This document shows, one piece after another, positions 1 to 7,870 of a DNA stretch of 64,000 bases; within the stretch, counting starts at the first letter, position 1; the number at the start of each line of letters is the position of its first letter. The position numbers were made by a program, and so were the translations under genes. Origin of the DNA: Thiomonas sp. FB-6. Its GTDB lineage: Bacteria; Pseudomonadota; Gammaproteobacteria; Burkholderiales; Burkholderiaceae_C. The stretch is taken from positions 1 to 64,000 of the forward strand of contig NZ_KB898474.1 in assembly GCF_000377645.1 (NCBI RefSeq), read 5' to 3'. The notes under the pieces are model-generated. The model worked only from the letters and a program-made list of their open reading frames with translations. It did not search any database and was not told the origin of the DNA.

Positions 1-1
1 C

Positions 2-298
2 GAGCGCCCGACGCTTGCCGACTTCGACTGGCGCTTCAACCCCAAGCTGCCGCGCGCGGCCTGCTTCGAGCTGCACACCCTCAAGTTCCTCGGCGACGGC
101 GCCAACGCGCTGATCATCGGCAAGCCCGGCACCGGCAAGAGCCATGTGGCCAAGGCCGTGGCCTACCAGGCCACGCTGCAGGGCTTCGACGTGCGCTACG
201 TCGAGGCCGACACCGAGTTCGCCCACTACGCCCTGGCCAGCTCCCCGGAGCAGGCCACGCTGCTGCGCGCCTGGGCTGCGCGCGGCAAAAAGGGGTAG
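2..298 (+). pseudogene. istB: IS21-family istB helper ATPase, broken fragment
   Basis: The reading frame is already open at the left edge and ends at a TAG after 98 residues. It carries a Walker A motif GKPGTGKS preceded by ALIIGKPG and followed by HVAKAVAYQA, which is typical of the IstB AAA+ helper of IS21-type elements that assists the IstA transposase. A full IstB is about 250 residues. Here the frame stops about 50 residues after the P-loop, and the following bases show no continuation in another frame (for example no visible Walker B), so the gene is truncated at its 3' end. The part left of the window is unseen, so an intact istA could lie there. Identity as IstB is fairly firm. The family assignment rests on the motif and flanking residues only. 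Confidence 0.75.
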
Positions 299-653
299 AT
301 GGGCAGCGACGCCTTGTGTGCCCGTCTGCTCATCCACTCGGCGATAGCCGGCTCTCTCCTTCTCATCGGTCATAGCCTGGGCAGGGCAACCCTCAGAGCG
401 AATCAAGGCGACTGACTGGACCTCGGCCTGGCAGACGCTGGGCGCCATCTGGTCCGGCGGCGGCAATGCACGAAGCAGCGGCCGCGGCATGGCCTTCCAG
501 AACCTCAGCGAGCGCGCACAGGGCAGTCACGTCCTGCGGACCAGCGAGATCGTAGCTGTCTTCGAGCTAGCGGGAAGGCCGGCGCCGGTGCATGCCTTCG
601 CCCGGGGCGCCGAGACGGTGATCGTCGCCCGGCGCTGACGCCATGCTGCGCCC
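299..653. other. Gene-poor stretch with an orphan coding-like frame
   Basis: No complete gene is visible. A plus-strand frame from about 396 to the TGA at 636-638 reads like the C-terminal end of a protein (it includes TSEIVAVFELAGRPAPVH and ends ETVIVARR). It has no credible start and I could not place it in a family. It is probably debris from the same mobile or plasmid-like region as the istB fragment. Confidence 0.3.
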
Positions 654-1085
654 TCAGTCCGCTTTGCGATAGACCTGGGCGAAGCGCGACTGTGCGGCAA
701 GACCGAAATCGCCGGGAGCGTACTGCAGCAGCCAATCGCCAGGCTTTCCCTGCAGGCGATCGCCGCCGGCGCAGCGGGCGATGCTGAAGGCGTGCTCGAT
801 GCGCTTGGCCAGCACCGGAATCGGGCGCGCCTGATAGGCCCCGTCCTGCCCCATCGCGGTCGGGGGCACGGGCTGGTACTTGTGCTCGAAACGCTCACGC
901 GCGACGCTCCAGCGGTTTCCGCCCTGAGCGCTGACCAGGGCATCGCCTGCGCGGTATCGGTTCGGTCCCTCCAGGCTGAGCAACTCGCCGTCCTGCAGTG
1001 CGAATTGCACACCCACGACTTCCGTCTTGATGTACCTCGCTGCATCCGGGTCGGCGCGCAGATCGACGTCGTTCAGTTCCACCAT
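654..1085 (-). CDS. PGDYG-domain protein
   Basis: The product is about 143 residues if translation starts at the MVELNDVDLRADPDAARY methionine. Two in-frame upstream ATGs (at 1100 and 1127) would add 5 or 14 residues but break the usual family start. Recognisable blocks are SLEGPNRYRAGDALV, an MGQDGAYQARPIPVLAKR stretch and the C-terminal GDWLLQYAPGDFGLA, the variant of the PGDYG signature that names the family. The molecular role of the family is unknown. Its members often sit in accessory or plasmid-like DNA, which fits the neighbours here. It is followed by an orphan frame and is not in an obvious operon. Confidence 0.75.
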   Translation of the reverse strand: MVELNDVDLRADPDAARYIKTEVVGVQFALQDGELLSLEGPNRYRAGDALVSAQGGNRWSVARERFEHKYQPVPPTAMGQDGAYQARPIPVLAKRIEHAFSIARCAGGDRLQGKPGDWLLQYAPGDFGLAAQSRFAQVYRKAD

Positions 1086-1616
1086 CTTCCGTTCAACCAT
1101 GAGGTTCTTCGCCACGCATCGCTGCACGACTCGATGCCCGAGGCCAAGCGTAACAGCCGACGATGCGGCCTTCTCCGGCCCTGCTACTGCGTCGCCACGA
1201 TGGGCCGGATGGAGACACGAAGTGCCCGTATGCGCGCAGATGGTCGGCGGGAGTCAGCCCTGGGCGCGTGAAGAGCCCAGGCCGTCAGCGCGGCCCTCCG
1301 CCAGATCAGGTGACTGACCGGATATCGGCTCAACGGTCCATAGGCATGGCTTCCTGTGGCGACGGCTTTGCCACACGCAGCGGTCAACCGCACGTGAGCG
1401 GGTCTGAGCCGTTCGCCTGCGACGCGCAGCAATGGCCGCCAGGCCCGTCCCGTTGATTTCGCCTGGCAGTCTGCTCTCCTCGCTGAATGGAGCCTCAAGC
1501 GCAGGGCCCGTGTGTCAGCGCACGGTCGCCAGGGAGAGTGCCACCGCGTTGCAGTTTTATCTGTTGTGTGCAAGCATTCGACCTGTTATACGACGCAGGC
1601 CTCACGGAAGCCGCCC
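1086..1616. other. Non-coding stretch containing the first direct repeat
   Basis: I see no gene with a plausible start, ribosome site and family resemblance on either strand. The only structured element is the direct repeat at 1424-1532. That repeat holds the end of a ParE-like toxin frame (AQQWPPGPSR then stop) and the reverse-strand end of a DsbG-like frame (KALLATVR-like). Confidence 0.6.
1424..1532 (+). repeat. Direct repeat, copy A (about 110 bp)
   Basis: This copy matches the segment at 2330-2439 at roughly nine bases in ten, by eye. Both start with GCGCAGCAATGGCCGCCAGG and end with CACGGTCGCCAG. The repeat unit consists of the last codons of a parE-type toxin, a short intergenic spacer and, on the other strand, the last codons of the dsbG-like gene. 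In this copy neither gene continues outward, so it is a scar of a rearrangement. Confidence 0.85.
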
Positions 1617-2063
1617 ATGCACAAGACGATTGACACTCCCAACGCGCGCCGTCTGATGCAGGCCGGCGGCCTGCGGGGCGCCAGCCTGGTGGGGCAGCCA
1701 GGAGGCTGGTGCGTGCTGCTCAAGATCGGCATGCAGGAAACCCCGCTGGGCACCCAGCGCACGGACAAGCCCCGCACTTGGTCCAGCCTGGACACCTGCA
1801 TCCAGTATCTGCGCGATGAACTCGGGATCGTCCGCATCGACAGCATCGATGCCAGCAACTACAGCGCGGCGGCGGCGCATCGACCACGGCGCCCGGATGC
1901 GGCCGCGCAGATGCGCCGCGCGCACGAGGCTGCGGGGCACGATGCCTGGTTCCGCGCGCAGGTGCAGGCCAGCATCGACGACCCGCGTCCGAGCGTGGGC
2001 GACGAGCAGGTGCGCGCCAGCTTCGCCGACCGCAAGGCAGCGCTGCGGCAGTCGGCGAAGTGA
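1617..2063 (+). CDS. ParC/ParD-like antitoxin-type protein
   Basis: The 148-residue product starts at the ATG of MHKTIDTPNARRL. An upstream in-frame ATG at 1512 lies inside the direct repeat and is less likely. The N-terminal part (GGLRGASLVGQPGGWCVLLK, then a TWSSLDTCIQYLRDELGI block) resembles the small ParC-like partition-associated proteins of plasmids. The C-terminal part (HDAWFRAQVQASIDDPRPSV followed by a charged helix) resembles the toxin-neutralising tail of ParD-type antitoxins. The stop overlaps the start of the downstream toxin gene (GTGA), as in a translationally coupled toxin-antitoxin pair. It probably binds and neutralises the toxin and may bind DNA, but no classical ribbon-helix-helix is obvious. 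Confidence 0.65.
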   Translation: MHKTIDTPNARRLMQAGGLRGASLVGQPGGWCVLLKIGMQETPLGTQRTDKPRTWSSLDTCIQYLRDELGIVRIDSIDASNYSAAAAHRPRRPDAAAQMRRAHEAAGHDAWFRAQVQASIDDPRPSVGDEQVRASFADRKAALRQSAK

Positions 2064-2362
2064 CGCGAGTCGCGTGGCGTCCCATGGCGCTGGAAGATCG
2101 GGAAGCCATCCTCGAGCACATCGCCCAGGACAACCCGATCGCGGCCTGCGAGATCGACGATGAGATCGAGGCGAAGGCTGAGCAGGCTCGGCTGCATCCA
2201 ACTCTCTACCGCGCCGGCCGCGTACGAGGCACCCGCGAGGCTGTCGTTCGACCGAACTATGTCCTGGTCTATCGCGTCGAGGGCGAGGAAGATGACTTGG
2301 TGATCGTTGTGCTGCGAGTGCTTCACGCTGCGCAGCAATGGCCGCCAGGCCCGTCCCACTGA
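2060..2362 (+). CDS. parE: RelE/ParE superfamily toxin
   Basis: The 100-residue product starts at a GTG overlapping the upstream TGA. Family features are RVAWRPMALEDREAILEHIA at the start, an ARLHPTLYRAGRVRGTREAVV core, YVLVYRVE, and the C-terminal VLRVLHAAQQWPP ending common in ParE toxins. ParE proteins poison DNA gyrase; RelE proteins cut mRNA. The sequence favours the ParE branch. The last codons lie in direct repeat copy B. Confidence 0.8.
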   Translation: MTRVAWRPMALEDREAILEHIAQDNPIAACEIDDEIEAKAEQARLHPTLYRAGRVRGTREAVVRPNYVLVYRVEGEEDDLVIVVLRVLHAAQQWPPGPSH

Positions 2363-2439
2363 TTTCGCCTGGCAGTCCTGCACTCCTCGCTGAATGGAGG
2401 CCCAAGCGCAGGGCCCGTGTTTCAGCGCACGGTCGCCAG
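2330..2439 (+). repeat. Direct repeat, copy B (about 110 bp)
   Basis: This is the second copy of the repeat at 1424-1532. It spans the intact 3' end of parE, the spacer, and the 3' end of the convergent dsbG-like gene. Copy B is therefore probably the parental copy, since both genes continue outward from it. The two copies bracket the toxin-antitoxin pair. Confidence 0.85.
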
Positions 2440-3000
2440 CAGCGCCTTGAGCTGCGCCGCGTCGTGCGGCGTGCCGAGGAACATCTGCGCGTGGCCGGCC
2501 TGGCCGCGCCAGACCATCATCGGGAACGCGAAATAGGCGCCGGCGGCCTGCAGGACCTTCAGGTTGCGCGCCAGTTCCTCGTGCGTGGCGGGGCGCACGC
2601 GCGCCGCCGGCACGAGGCCGCCTCCGGAGCCGGCACGCGGGTTCTGGCCATAGTCGTCCTCGTTGCGCGCCAGGGCCTTGCGGGGGTCGGCGGCCTGCAG
2701 CATGGCCGCCGCCTTGCCCTCGCTGCTGGGCGCGAGCACGGCCACCGGGATCCAGCGCAATCGCAGGCCCTGCCTGCCCACCGAGGGCTGCAGGTCCTCG
2801 TACAACTCGTGACAGTAGGGGCAGTTGGGGTCGAAGAACACGTCGACCACGCGTGGGCCAGCGCCCAGGCTGATGGCGGTGGTCCGGGCCATCTGTCCCA
2901 GCATGGCAGCGGCCAGTTGTTCAGGGCTCGGCGCGGCATGCGCCGAGGTCCAGGCCGCGCAGGCCGCGACGAGCGCCGCGGCTAGGGTCCGTCGGATCAT
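2422..3000 (-). CDS. Periplasmic DsbG/DsbC-like thiol:disulfide protein
   Basis: The 192-residue product has an N-terminal signal peptide (MIRRTLAAALVAACAAWTSAHA). A thioredoxin fold with the active site DPNCPYCHELYEDLQP follows near residues 55-70, and VFFDPNCPYC is characteristic of DsbG/DsbC-type proteins. A typical DsbG is about 230-250 residues with an N-terminal dimerisation domain. This one is shorter and has only a brief segment between the signal and the catalytic domain. Such short versions are frequent in conjugative or plasmid regions. The start is the ATG just before the signal peptide. The frame is open far upstream, but that stretch has no protein-like character. It is convergent with the toxin gene. 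Confidence 0.8.
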   Translation of the reverse strand: MIRRTLAAALVAACAAWTSAHAAPSPEQLAAAMLGQMARTTAISLGAGPRVVDVFFDPNCPYCHELYEDLQPSVGRQGLRLRWIPVAVLAPSSEGKAAAMLQAADPRKALARNEDDYGQNPRAGSGGGLVPAARVRPATHEELARNLKVLQAAGAYFAFPMMVWRGQAGHAQMFLGTPHDAAQLKALLATVR

Positions 3001-3119
3001 GGTGGGTTCTCCAAGGCCTGGGGGCGATCGAAGCGGGACTCTTTCGGCGGCGCGCAGGGGTTGGCGCCCTTCTTGCCGCCGGGTGAGCAAGGATTGGCCG
3101 ACACCTTCCTGGCCGGGAC

Positions 3120-3317
3120 TCAGCCAGCGCGGGGGCCGTTCCAGGAACGAGCAGCGCCTGCCACATGGGAGAGGGCCGCCCCGGGCGCGCCCGCCGAGGC
3201 CAGGCTCATCGCGATGGGCGAAAGCGCGGTCAGCACGCCCGGGATGGAAAGAATCACGACGGCCGCGACCGCGATTCCCTGCTTCAAGGCCGTCGCCGGG
3301 TTGCCAAGGGTATTCAT
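3120..3317 (-). CDS. Small membrane protein, unknown function
   Basis: The 65-residue product starts at MNTLGNPATALKQG with a good ribosome site (AGGAGAC, 6 bases before the ATG). One hydrophobic helix (IAVAAVVILSIPGVLTALSP, about residues 15-35) is followed by an Ala/Gly-rich tail. It lies 119 bases upstream of the dsbG-like gene on the same strand, so the two may be co-transcribed. No family was recognised. The ribosome site and hydrophobic segment favour a real gene. Confidence 0.5.
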   Translation of the reverse strand: MNTLGNPATALKQGIAVAAVVILSIPGVLTALSPIAMSLASAGAPGAALSHVAGAARSWNGPRAG

Positions 3318-3558
3318 GAAAGTCTCCTCTGGATCGTAATGTCTCGATGGACGCGCGCAAGCGCCATCCATGCCCCTTGGTCGGCAGCGACGGCCATTCC
3401 TGACAAGCCGTACGGCGATGCGGCGGCGGTGTCGCCAGGGTGCCCGGCAGCGGGTAGCCGAGACGCGATCGGGGAGGCGGCCCGTGGCAATGCGGGCGTG
3501 CAGCGCAGCAGCGACGGGACCATGGCCAGCACGGTCCGACGCAAGCGCCAGATGTCAC

Positions 3559-4227
3559 CTATGGACTGACGGAGACGAGGGCGGTGAGGGCCGCGAGGAT
3601 GTCGGCGACCTCGGTGCGGGCGGTGTAGTCGGATTGGACGTCGACAAAGCGTACCGTCCGGCTACGGTCGACGATCAGCACGGTGGGGCGGGGCAAATAG
3701 GTAGACCCTTCGGCGTTGACCTTGGCGAGATCAAGGCCGAGCTGGCGCTGGGCGCCAAGAACCTCGTCAGACTGCTCGAAGGCGATTCCGATTGCCCGAG
3801 CGACCCGGCTACCCGGGTCCGAAAGCACCGTGAAGTCCAAGTTCGCCTTTTCAGCGGTCGAGAGGGACTGGCCAGGGCTCTGGGGGCTGATGGCGACCAG
3901 CTGGGTGCCGAAGGCATCGAGTAGCGGTAGCAGTTCCTGCTGGTAGGTACGCAGCGCCAGGTTGCAGTAGGGGCACCAACCGCCGCGATAGAACACGATC
4001 ACCACGGGCCCGGCGTCGACCAGTCGATCAAGACTGACCTGCTTGCCGGAGGCGTCATCCAGCGTGAATGATGCAATCCGGTCGCCAGCCTTGACGGCCT
4101 CGGCCGGGACGCCCTCGGCCCGGAAGCCCATGACACTTCGATCGAATATCTCGAGGACCTCGGGCGGGAGTCGCTTGCCGGCAGCGGCTTTGAATTGATC
4201 GGATTGCTCGCGGATCGTGGGGGGCAT
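3559..4227 (-). CDS. Peroxiredoxin-like AhpC/TSA protein
   Basis: The 222-residue product has a thioredoxin-fold AhpC/TSA domain with FYRGGWCPYCNLALRTYQ near residues 80-97. The CxxC replaces the usual single peroxidatic Cys context (PxxxTxxC), as in the 'peroxiredoxin-like family' proteins. Further matches are LVAISPQSPGQS and the late block YLPRPTVLIVDRSRTVRF. It probably reduces peroxides or disulfides in the cytoplasm, as no signal peptide is seen. It is divergent from a TetR gene, and two perfect or near-perfect dyads lie in the 107-base gap, so TetR control is likely. A redox sensor rather than an enzyme remains possible. Confidence 0.8.
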   Translation of the reverse strand: MPPTIREQSDQFKAAAGKRLPPEVLEIFDRSVMGFRAEGVPAEAVKAGDRIASFTLDDASGKQVSLDRLVDAGPVVIVFYRGGWCPYCNLALRTYQQELLPLLDAFGTQLVAISPQSPGQSLSTAEKANLDFTVLSDPGSRVARAIGIAFEQSDEVLGAQRQLGLDLAKVNAEGSTYLPRPTVLIVDRSRTVRFVDVQSDYTARTEVADILAALTALVSVSP

Positions 4228-4261
4228 CGAGGAACTCCAGGGGCGGAAGGCAGGGCTTGAA

Positions 4262-4277
4262 TGGACTGTGTGGTCCA
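4262..4277. promoter_or_regulatory. Putative TetR operator 1
   Basis: TGGACT-GTGT-GGTCCA is a 16-bp dyad with one mismatch. It shares its arms and 4-base spacer with the dyad at 4300-4315. The two sites lie 38 bases apart in the divergent promoter region of the peroxiredoxin and the TetR gene. Confidence 0.65.
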
Positions 4278-4299
4278 GTTCATTGAATCAGCCAAAGAG

Positions 4300-4315
4300 T
4301 GGACTGTCAAGTCCA
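4300..4315. promoter_or_regulatory. Putative TetR operator 2
   Basis: TGGACT-GTCA-AGTCCA is a perfect 6-bp inverted repeat. It would overlap the coding region if the TetR gene began at the ATG at 4299, which supports the downstream start at 4335. Confidence 0.7.
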
Positions 4316-4334
4316 GTTCGGCGACAATGTGCGG

Positions 4335-4940
4335 ATGGGATCACTACCGACCACCGAACGAGGACGTCAGACCCGTCGGCGCATCGTGGACGCTGCGACA
4401 CAAGTCGTGGCCGAGAAGGGTGCGCTGGCGGCCAGCTTGGACGATGTCGGGGAGCGAGCCAGGGCGTCACGCAGCCAGCTCTATCACTACTTCGACGACA
4501 AGACCGACCTGTTGCTGGCGGTGGCAGAGGCGACCAACGACGCCGTGCTCGGCGCCCAAGCCGATTTGTTCGCCGCTCTCGATACGTGGGGCGGTCTGGT
4601 GTCCTGGGCCGACGCGATCGTTTCTTTTCAGGAGAGCGCCGGTGGGCTGAAAGGTTGCCCCATTGCCAATCTCCTCGGCCAGATGGCTGAGCGTGACGAC
4701 GGCATTCGCGCTCTTCTTGCCGAGGGTTTTGATCGATGGGAGGCGCACATTCGAACCGGCCTCGCCGTCATGGTGAGGTCTGGCGAACTCCGCGGCGACG
4801 CGGATCCGGAATGGTTGGCCACGTCGACCCTGGCAAGTCTTCAGGGCGGGCTCGTTCTCGCGCACGCGCGCCGCGATGCCCGGCCGCTCCGCGCAGCGCT
4901 GGACGGCGCGCTCGCGCTCATCGCCATGTATCGCACCTGA
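4335..4940 (+). CDS. TetR family transcriptional regulator
   Basis: The 201-residue product has an N-terminal helix-turn-helix: RRRIVDAATQVVAEKGALAA, then LDDVGERARASRSQLYHYFDDKTDLL, which is the classic TetR recognition helix. The C-terminal ligand domain includes GCPIANLLGQMAERDDG, which resembles the TetR_C branch of regulators of small stress or efflux operons. The start at MGSLPTTERGRQT places both operator dyads upstream of the gene. It probably represses itself and the divergent peroxiredoxin gene. The ligand is unknown. Confidence 0.85.
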   Translation: MGSLPTTERGRQTRRRIVDAATQVVAEKGALAASLDDVGERARASRSQLYHYFDDKTDLLLAVAEATNDAVLGAQADLFAALDTWGGLVSWADAIVSFQESAGGLKGCPIANLLGQMAERDDGIRALLAEGFDRWEAHIRTGLAVMVRSGELRGDADPEWLATSTLASLQGGLVLAHARRDARPLRAALDGALALIAMYRT

Positions 4941-5020
4941 CTCGGGCAAGGGGGCCATCCTGAGCGAGTGCAGACGCGCGTCTCGAACTCAAAGTCCAGG
5001 GTCATGACGGAGCCGAATCG

Positions 5021-5926
5021 CTACTGCAAGTGCGGCTTCAAGACATCTTCAATCCACTTCATGAACGCTCGGACGCGACGCGACAGGTTGCTCCGATGCG
5101 CTACGACCAGGGACACCGCAAGCGCACGCCGACGATGATCGGGCAAGACCTCCACCAGTGACCCGCTCGCCAGGTACTGGCCAATCCCCAGGACAGGCGC
5201 CTGAATCAGGCCAAGCCCGGCAAGGGCCGCGGCCTCGTAGGTCTGCGCGCTGTTGACATGCAATGGGCCGGGCAACTGGAGCGTCGCGAAGCTTTCCCCG
5301 TCTGGGTATTCCCATCCAAGCGGCTTTGCGCCCAGCATCGTGGAAAAGTGGATGATCCGATGCCCCTGGATCTGAAGGTCTTCCAGTGACCGAGGGGTCC
5401 CATGGCGTGCCAGGTAGCTCGGGGCCGCTGCATTGGCCATGCGCAACAGACCCAGTGGACGCGCAATCAGCGTCTCGTCCCGGATGGTGCCCAGTCGCAA
5501 TACGCAGTCGAACCCCTCCTGGACCAGGTCGACTTGTCGATCCGTACTCGACATCTCCAGCTCGAGCTCAGGGTGCATCGCCAGGAATTCCGGCAAGGCC
5601 GGCACGATCGTCGAGCGGGCGATTTCGGTGGGCAGATCCACGCGTAAACGGCCACGAAGCGGAACCTGCCCGCCCGCGAACATCGAGTGCAGGTCATCCA
5701 CCTCGGCCAGCAACGAGCGCGCCCGCGCTTGAAAGGCGCGTCCGTCATCCGTCAGTTGCACGGTTCGGGTGGTTCGGTGCAGCAGTCTGACACCGACGTC
5801 TTCTTCCAGCTTCCGCACGGCGGTCGATGCTCTTCCCTTCTGGATGCCAAGGCGACTCGCCGCGAGGGTGAAGCTGCCCATTTCCGCCACCGTGATGAAG
5901 ATGAGGATGGGATCGAGGTTGCGCAT
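5021..5926 (-). CDS. LysR family transcriptional regulator
   Basis: The 301-residue product has the full LysR layout. The N-terminal winged helix (LDPILIFITVAEMGSFTLAA, SRLGIQKGRASTAVRKLEEDVG, LLHRTTRTVQLTDDG) is followed by a substrate-binding domain from about residue 90 (RGRLRVDLPTEIARS, LELEMSSTDRQVDLVQEGFD). It is divergent from the DoxX-like/NmrA-like pair, the usual arrangement for a LysR regulator and its target. A dyad lies in the gap. The inducer is not predictable. Confidence 0.9.
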   Translation of the reverse strand: MRNLDPILIFITVAEMGSFTLAASRLGIQKGRASTAVRKLEEDVGVRLLHRTTRTVQLTDDGRAFQARARSLLAEVDDLHSMFAGGQVPLRGRLRVDLPTEIARSTIVPALPEFLAMHPELELEMSSTDRQVDLVQEGFDCVLRLGTIRDETLIARPLGLLRMANAAAPSYLARHGTPRSLEDLQIQGHRIIHFSTMLGAKPLGWEYPDGESFATLQLPGPLHVNSAQTYEAAALAGLGLIQAPVLGIGQYLASGSLVEVLPDHRRRALAVSLVVAHRSNLSRRVRAFMKWIEDVLKPHLQ

Positions 5927-5956
5927 CCATGCCCCTCACATTGTTTTGAATAAAGA

Positions 5957-5969
5957 GAACAGTTAGTTC
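5957..5969. promoter_or_regulatory. Putative LysR operator dyad
   Basis: GAAC-AGTTA-GTTC is a perfect 4-bp dyad in an unusually AT-rich patch between the LysR gene and the DoxX-like gene. It is flanked by AATAAAG (5949-5955) and CTTTATC (5981-5987), which also pair imperfectly. The position fits a LysR site, but the dyad is short. Confidence 0.4.
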
Positions 5970-6044
5970 ACTTTAGCAGCCTTTATCTCGCCGGTAGGCA
6001 ACAGTAGGCTTTACGCACTGGAAGCTCTCATCGGAGATTGAAAA

Positions 6045-6440
6045 GTGTCTGAAGCCATGACGTCTCGACCCGCCCTGTGGGCGGGAAGGATCGCGAGCGC
6101 GATCGTCGTCGCTGTCCTCGTGGCAGACGGTGCTGTTCAGCTGTTCGCCCCGGCACAGATCGCAGGACTGCTGAGGGAAACGGGGTTCGCAATGCAGCTG
6201 ACGCGTGTCCTGGGGCCGATCGCCCTGGTCAGCGCCTTTCTTTACGCCTTTCCTCCAAGCGCCGCCCTCGGCGCGATCCTGGTGACTGGCTATTTGGGAG
6301 GGGCCGTCTGCGCTCACGTACGCATCGGCGAGTGGGGGTCACCGCCGGAAGTGATCTCGCTGTTCCTGGGTGTCATGACCTGGGGCGGTCTCTACGCGCG
6401 GGTGCTCCGTATCCGAACCATTCTTCCGTTCATTCGTTGA
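6045..6440 (+). CDS. DoxX-like integral membrane protein
   Basis: The product is 131 residues from a GTG (or 127 from the ATG at 6057). It has four hydrophobic segments: RIASAIVVAVLVADGAVQLF, a second around LGPIALVSAFLYAF, a third around ALGAILVTGYLGGAVCAHV, and VISLFLGVMTWGGLYARVL. The AVCAHVRIGE block is typical of the DoxX_2 group. The role of this family is poorly known; members often accompany oxidoreductases. An NmrA-like gene follows 43 bases downstream and is probably co-transcribed. Confidence 0.8.
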   Translation: MSEAMTSRPALWAGRIASAIVVAVLVADGAVQLFAPAQIAGLLRETGFAMQLTRVLGPIALVSAFLYAFPPSAALGAILVTGYLGGAVCAHVRIGEWGSPPEVISLFLGVMTWGGLYARVLRIRTILPFIR

Positions 6441-6483
6441 ACCCCTGGGGCGCGGCTCTGCCCCTCAAAGTCAGGAGAAGACC

Positions 6484-7356
6484 ATGTTTTTAGTTATGGG
6501 CATCACAGGCAAGGTTGGTGGCGCAACGGCACAGCATCTGTTGGCCCAAGGCAAAAAGGTGCGTGCACTCGTGCGCAATCGTGAGAAGGCGGCCGTCTGG
6601 GCGAACCAAGGCGTGGAACTTGTGGATGGCGACTGGAATGACGCTCTGGTCATGGAGCAAGCGCTGAAGGACGTGGAGGGCGCGTTGGTCATGCTGCCGT
6701 CTGTCTGGGCCCCCTCGCCCGATTTCCAGGAAGCGCGCGCCGTCATCGCAAACTATGTCCAGGCGCTCGCCAACACGCCGCCCGCACGCATCGTCGCTCT
6801 TTCGTCCATGGGGGCAAATCGCAGCAGCGGCATCGGCATGATCCGGGCCTTGTCGCTGCTGGAGGAAGGTCTTCGTGAGCTTCCGTCGCCCGTCGCATTT
6901 TTGCGCGCAGGTGGATTCTTCGAGAACTTTCTCTATGGCTTGCAGCTCGCCAGCAGCGGAACGCTACCCGTCTTTTACACGCCGACCCGCCGCAGATCGA
7001 CCATGGTCGCGACCAGGGACGTCGGGAAGGCGGTTGCGAGCCTCTTCACGGGCTCGGCATGGTCGGGTCAGCGTGTCGTCGAGGTCGGCTCGATGGTCGC
7101 CGCAGACGAAGTCGCGCGGCAGTTGGGCGAGGTCATGAATCTCCCCGTGCAAGCCTTTGCAGTTCCTCGTGACGCTTGGGCGGCGACCTTCGAGCAGTTC
7201 GGCATTCCGAAGGGCCTCACTGGGCCTGCCGAGGAAATGTTTGATGCGGTGAACGCGGGATGGATGGATCTCGGAGGCGTGGGCACCGAGCACATCGTGG
7301 GCACAACTTCAGCCCGAGATGTTTTCGCTGCGGCTCAGGAGGCCTTGACGGCGTGA
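6484..7356 (+). CDS. NmrA/NAD(P)H-binding SDR-like protein
   Basis: The 290-residue product has an N-terminal Rossmann fold (MFLVMGITGKVGGATAQHLL, with the GxxGxxG pattern), then LVRNREKAAVWANQGVELVD and the mid-domain VEGALVMLPSVWAP. These are the marks of NmrA-like atypical short-chain dehydrogenases, which bind NAD(P) as redox sensors or act as quinone or isoflavone-type reductases. AGGAGA lies 6 bases before the ATG. With the preceding DoxX-like gene it forms a likely LysR-controlled pair. Confidence 0.85.
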   Translation: MFLVMGITGKVGGATAQHLLAQGKKVRALVRNREKAAVWANQGVELVDGDWNDALVMEQALKDVEGALVMLPSVWAPSPDFQEARAVIANYVQALANTPPARIVALSSMGANRSSGIGMIRALSLLEEGLRELPSPVAFLRAGGFFENFLYGLQLASSGTLPVFYTPTRRRSTMVATRDVGKAVASLFTGSAWSGQRVVEVGSMVAADEVARQLGEVMNLPVQAFAVPRDAWAATFEQFGIPKGLTGPAEEMFDAVNAGWMDLGGVGTEHIVGTTSARDVFAAAQEALTA

Positions 7357-7591
7357 CCCCGCTGGTCGGTCCGAGCACGCGGGGAGGCCAAAGGAGACTG
7401 ACGGGACCTCGCCCAGAACGGCTATTGGCCACGGCTTGCGGCCGCGATCGCTCTGCTGTTGCCAACGGTCCCACATAGCGTCAGCCTCAGGCCGATCAGG
7501 TCAGGGCAGCAGCAGCCTGATCTTCGCGCCCACGTCGAGCGTTCAAGGGCGTCATTTCTTCAGTGCTTCCTTGGAACTTCTGCGCCTCGAC

Positions 7592-7870
7592 TTACACAAG
7601 CTCAATCTGCACTTTGCGGCCGACAAGGGCCGCGGCGCGTTGTAGCGTGGATAGGGTGACATCGCGCGTGGGGTCAAGCAGTCGATCGACTTGCGAGCGG
7701 CTGGTCTTGAGCATCGTCGCCAACTGCGTCTTGGTCAGCGAGCGCTTCTGCATGGCCTCGGTTAGCTGCCAGACCACCACTTCTTTGACCGCGAGGGCCT
7801 GGGTTTCCTCGAAGACACCTTCGTCCTTCAGGAAATCATCGAGGCTCGATCCGTGATGCCTCTTGCTCAT
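7592..7870 (-). CDS. XRE-family antitoxin (HTH)
   Basis: The 92-residue product has a helix-turn-helix near residues 45-70 (LTKTQLATMLKTSRSQVDRLLD), followed by LSTLQRAAALVGRKVQIEL, as in HigA/RelB-like XRE antitoxins. Its ATG overlaps the TGA of the upstream toxin gene by 4 bases. The toxin-first order is that of higBA-type modules. Confidence 0.85.
   Translation of the reverse strand: MSKRHHGSSLDDFLKDEGVFEETQALAVKEVVVWQLTEAMQKRSLTKTQLATMLKTSRSQVDRLLDPTRDVTLSTLQRAAALVGRKVQIELV

Noticed and set aside
3001-3558. A longer N terminus for the DsbG-like protein
   Set aside because: The signal peptide begins at 3000 and the upstream residues are Arg/Pro-rich noise overlapping a better small gene.
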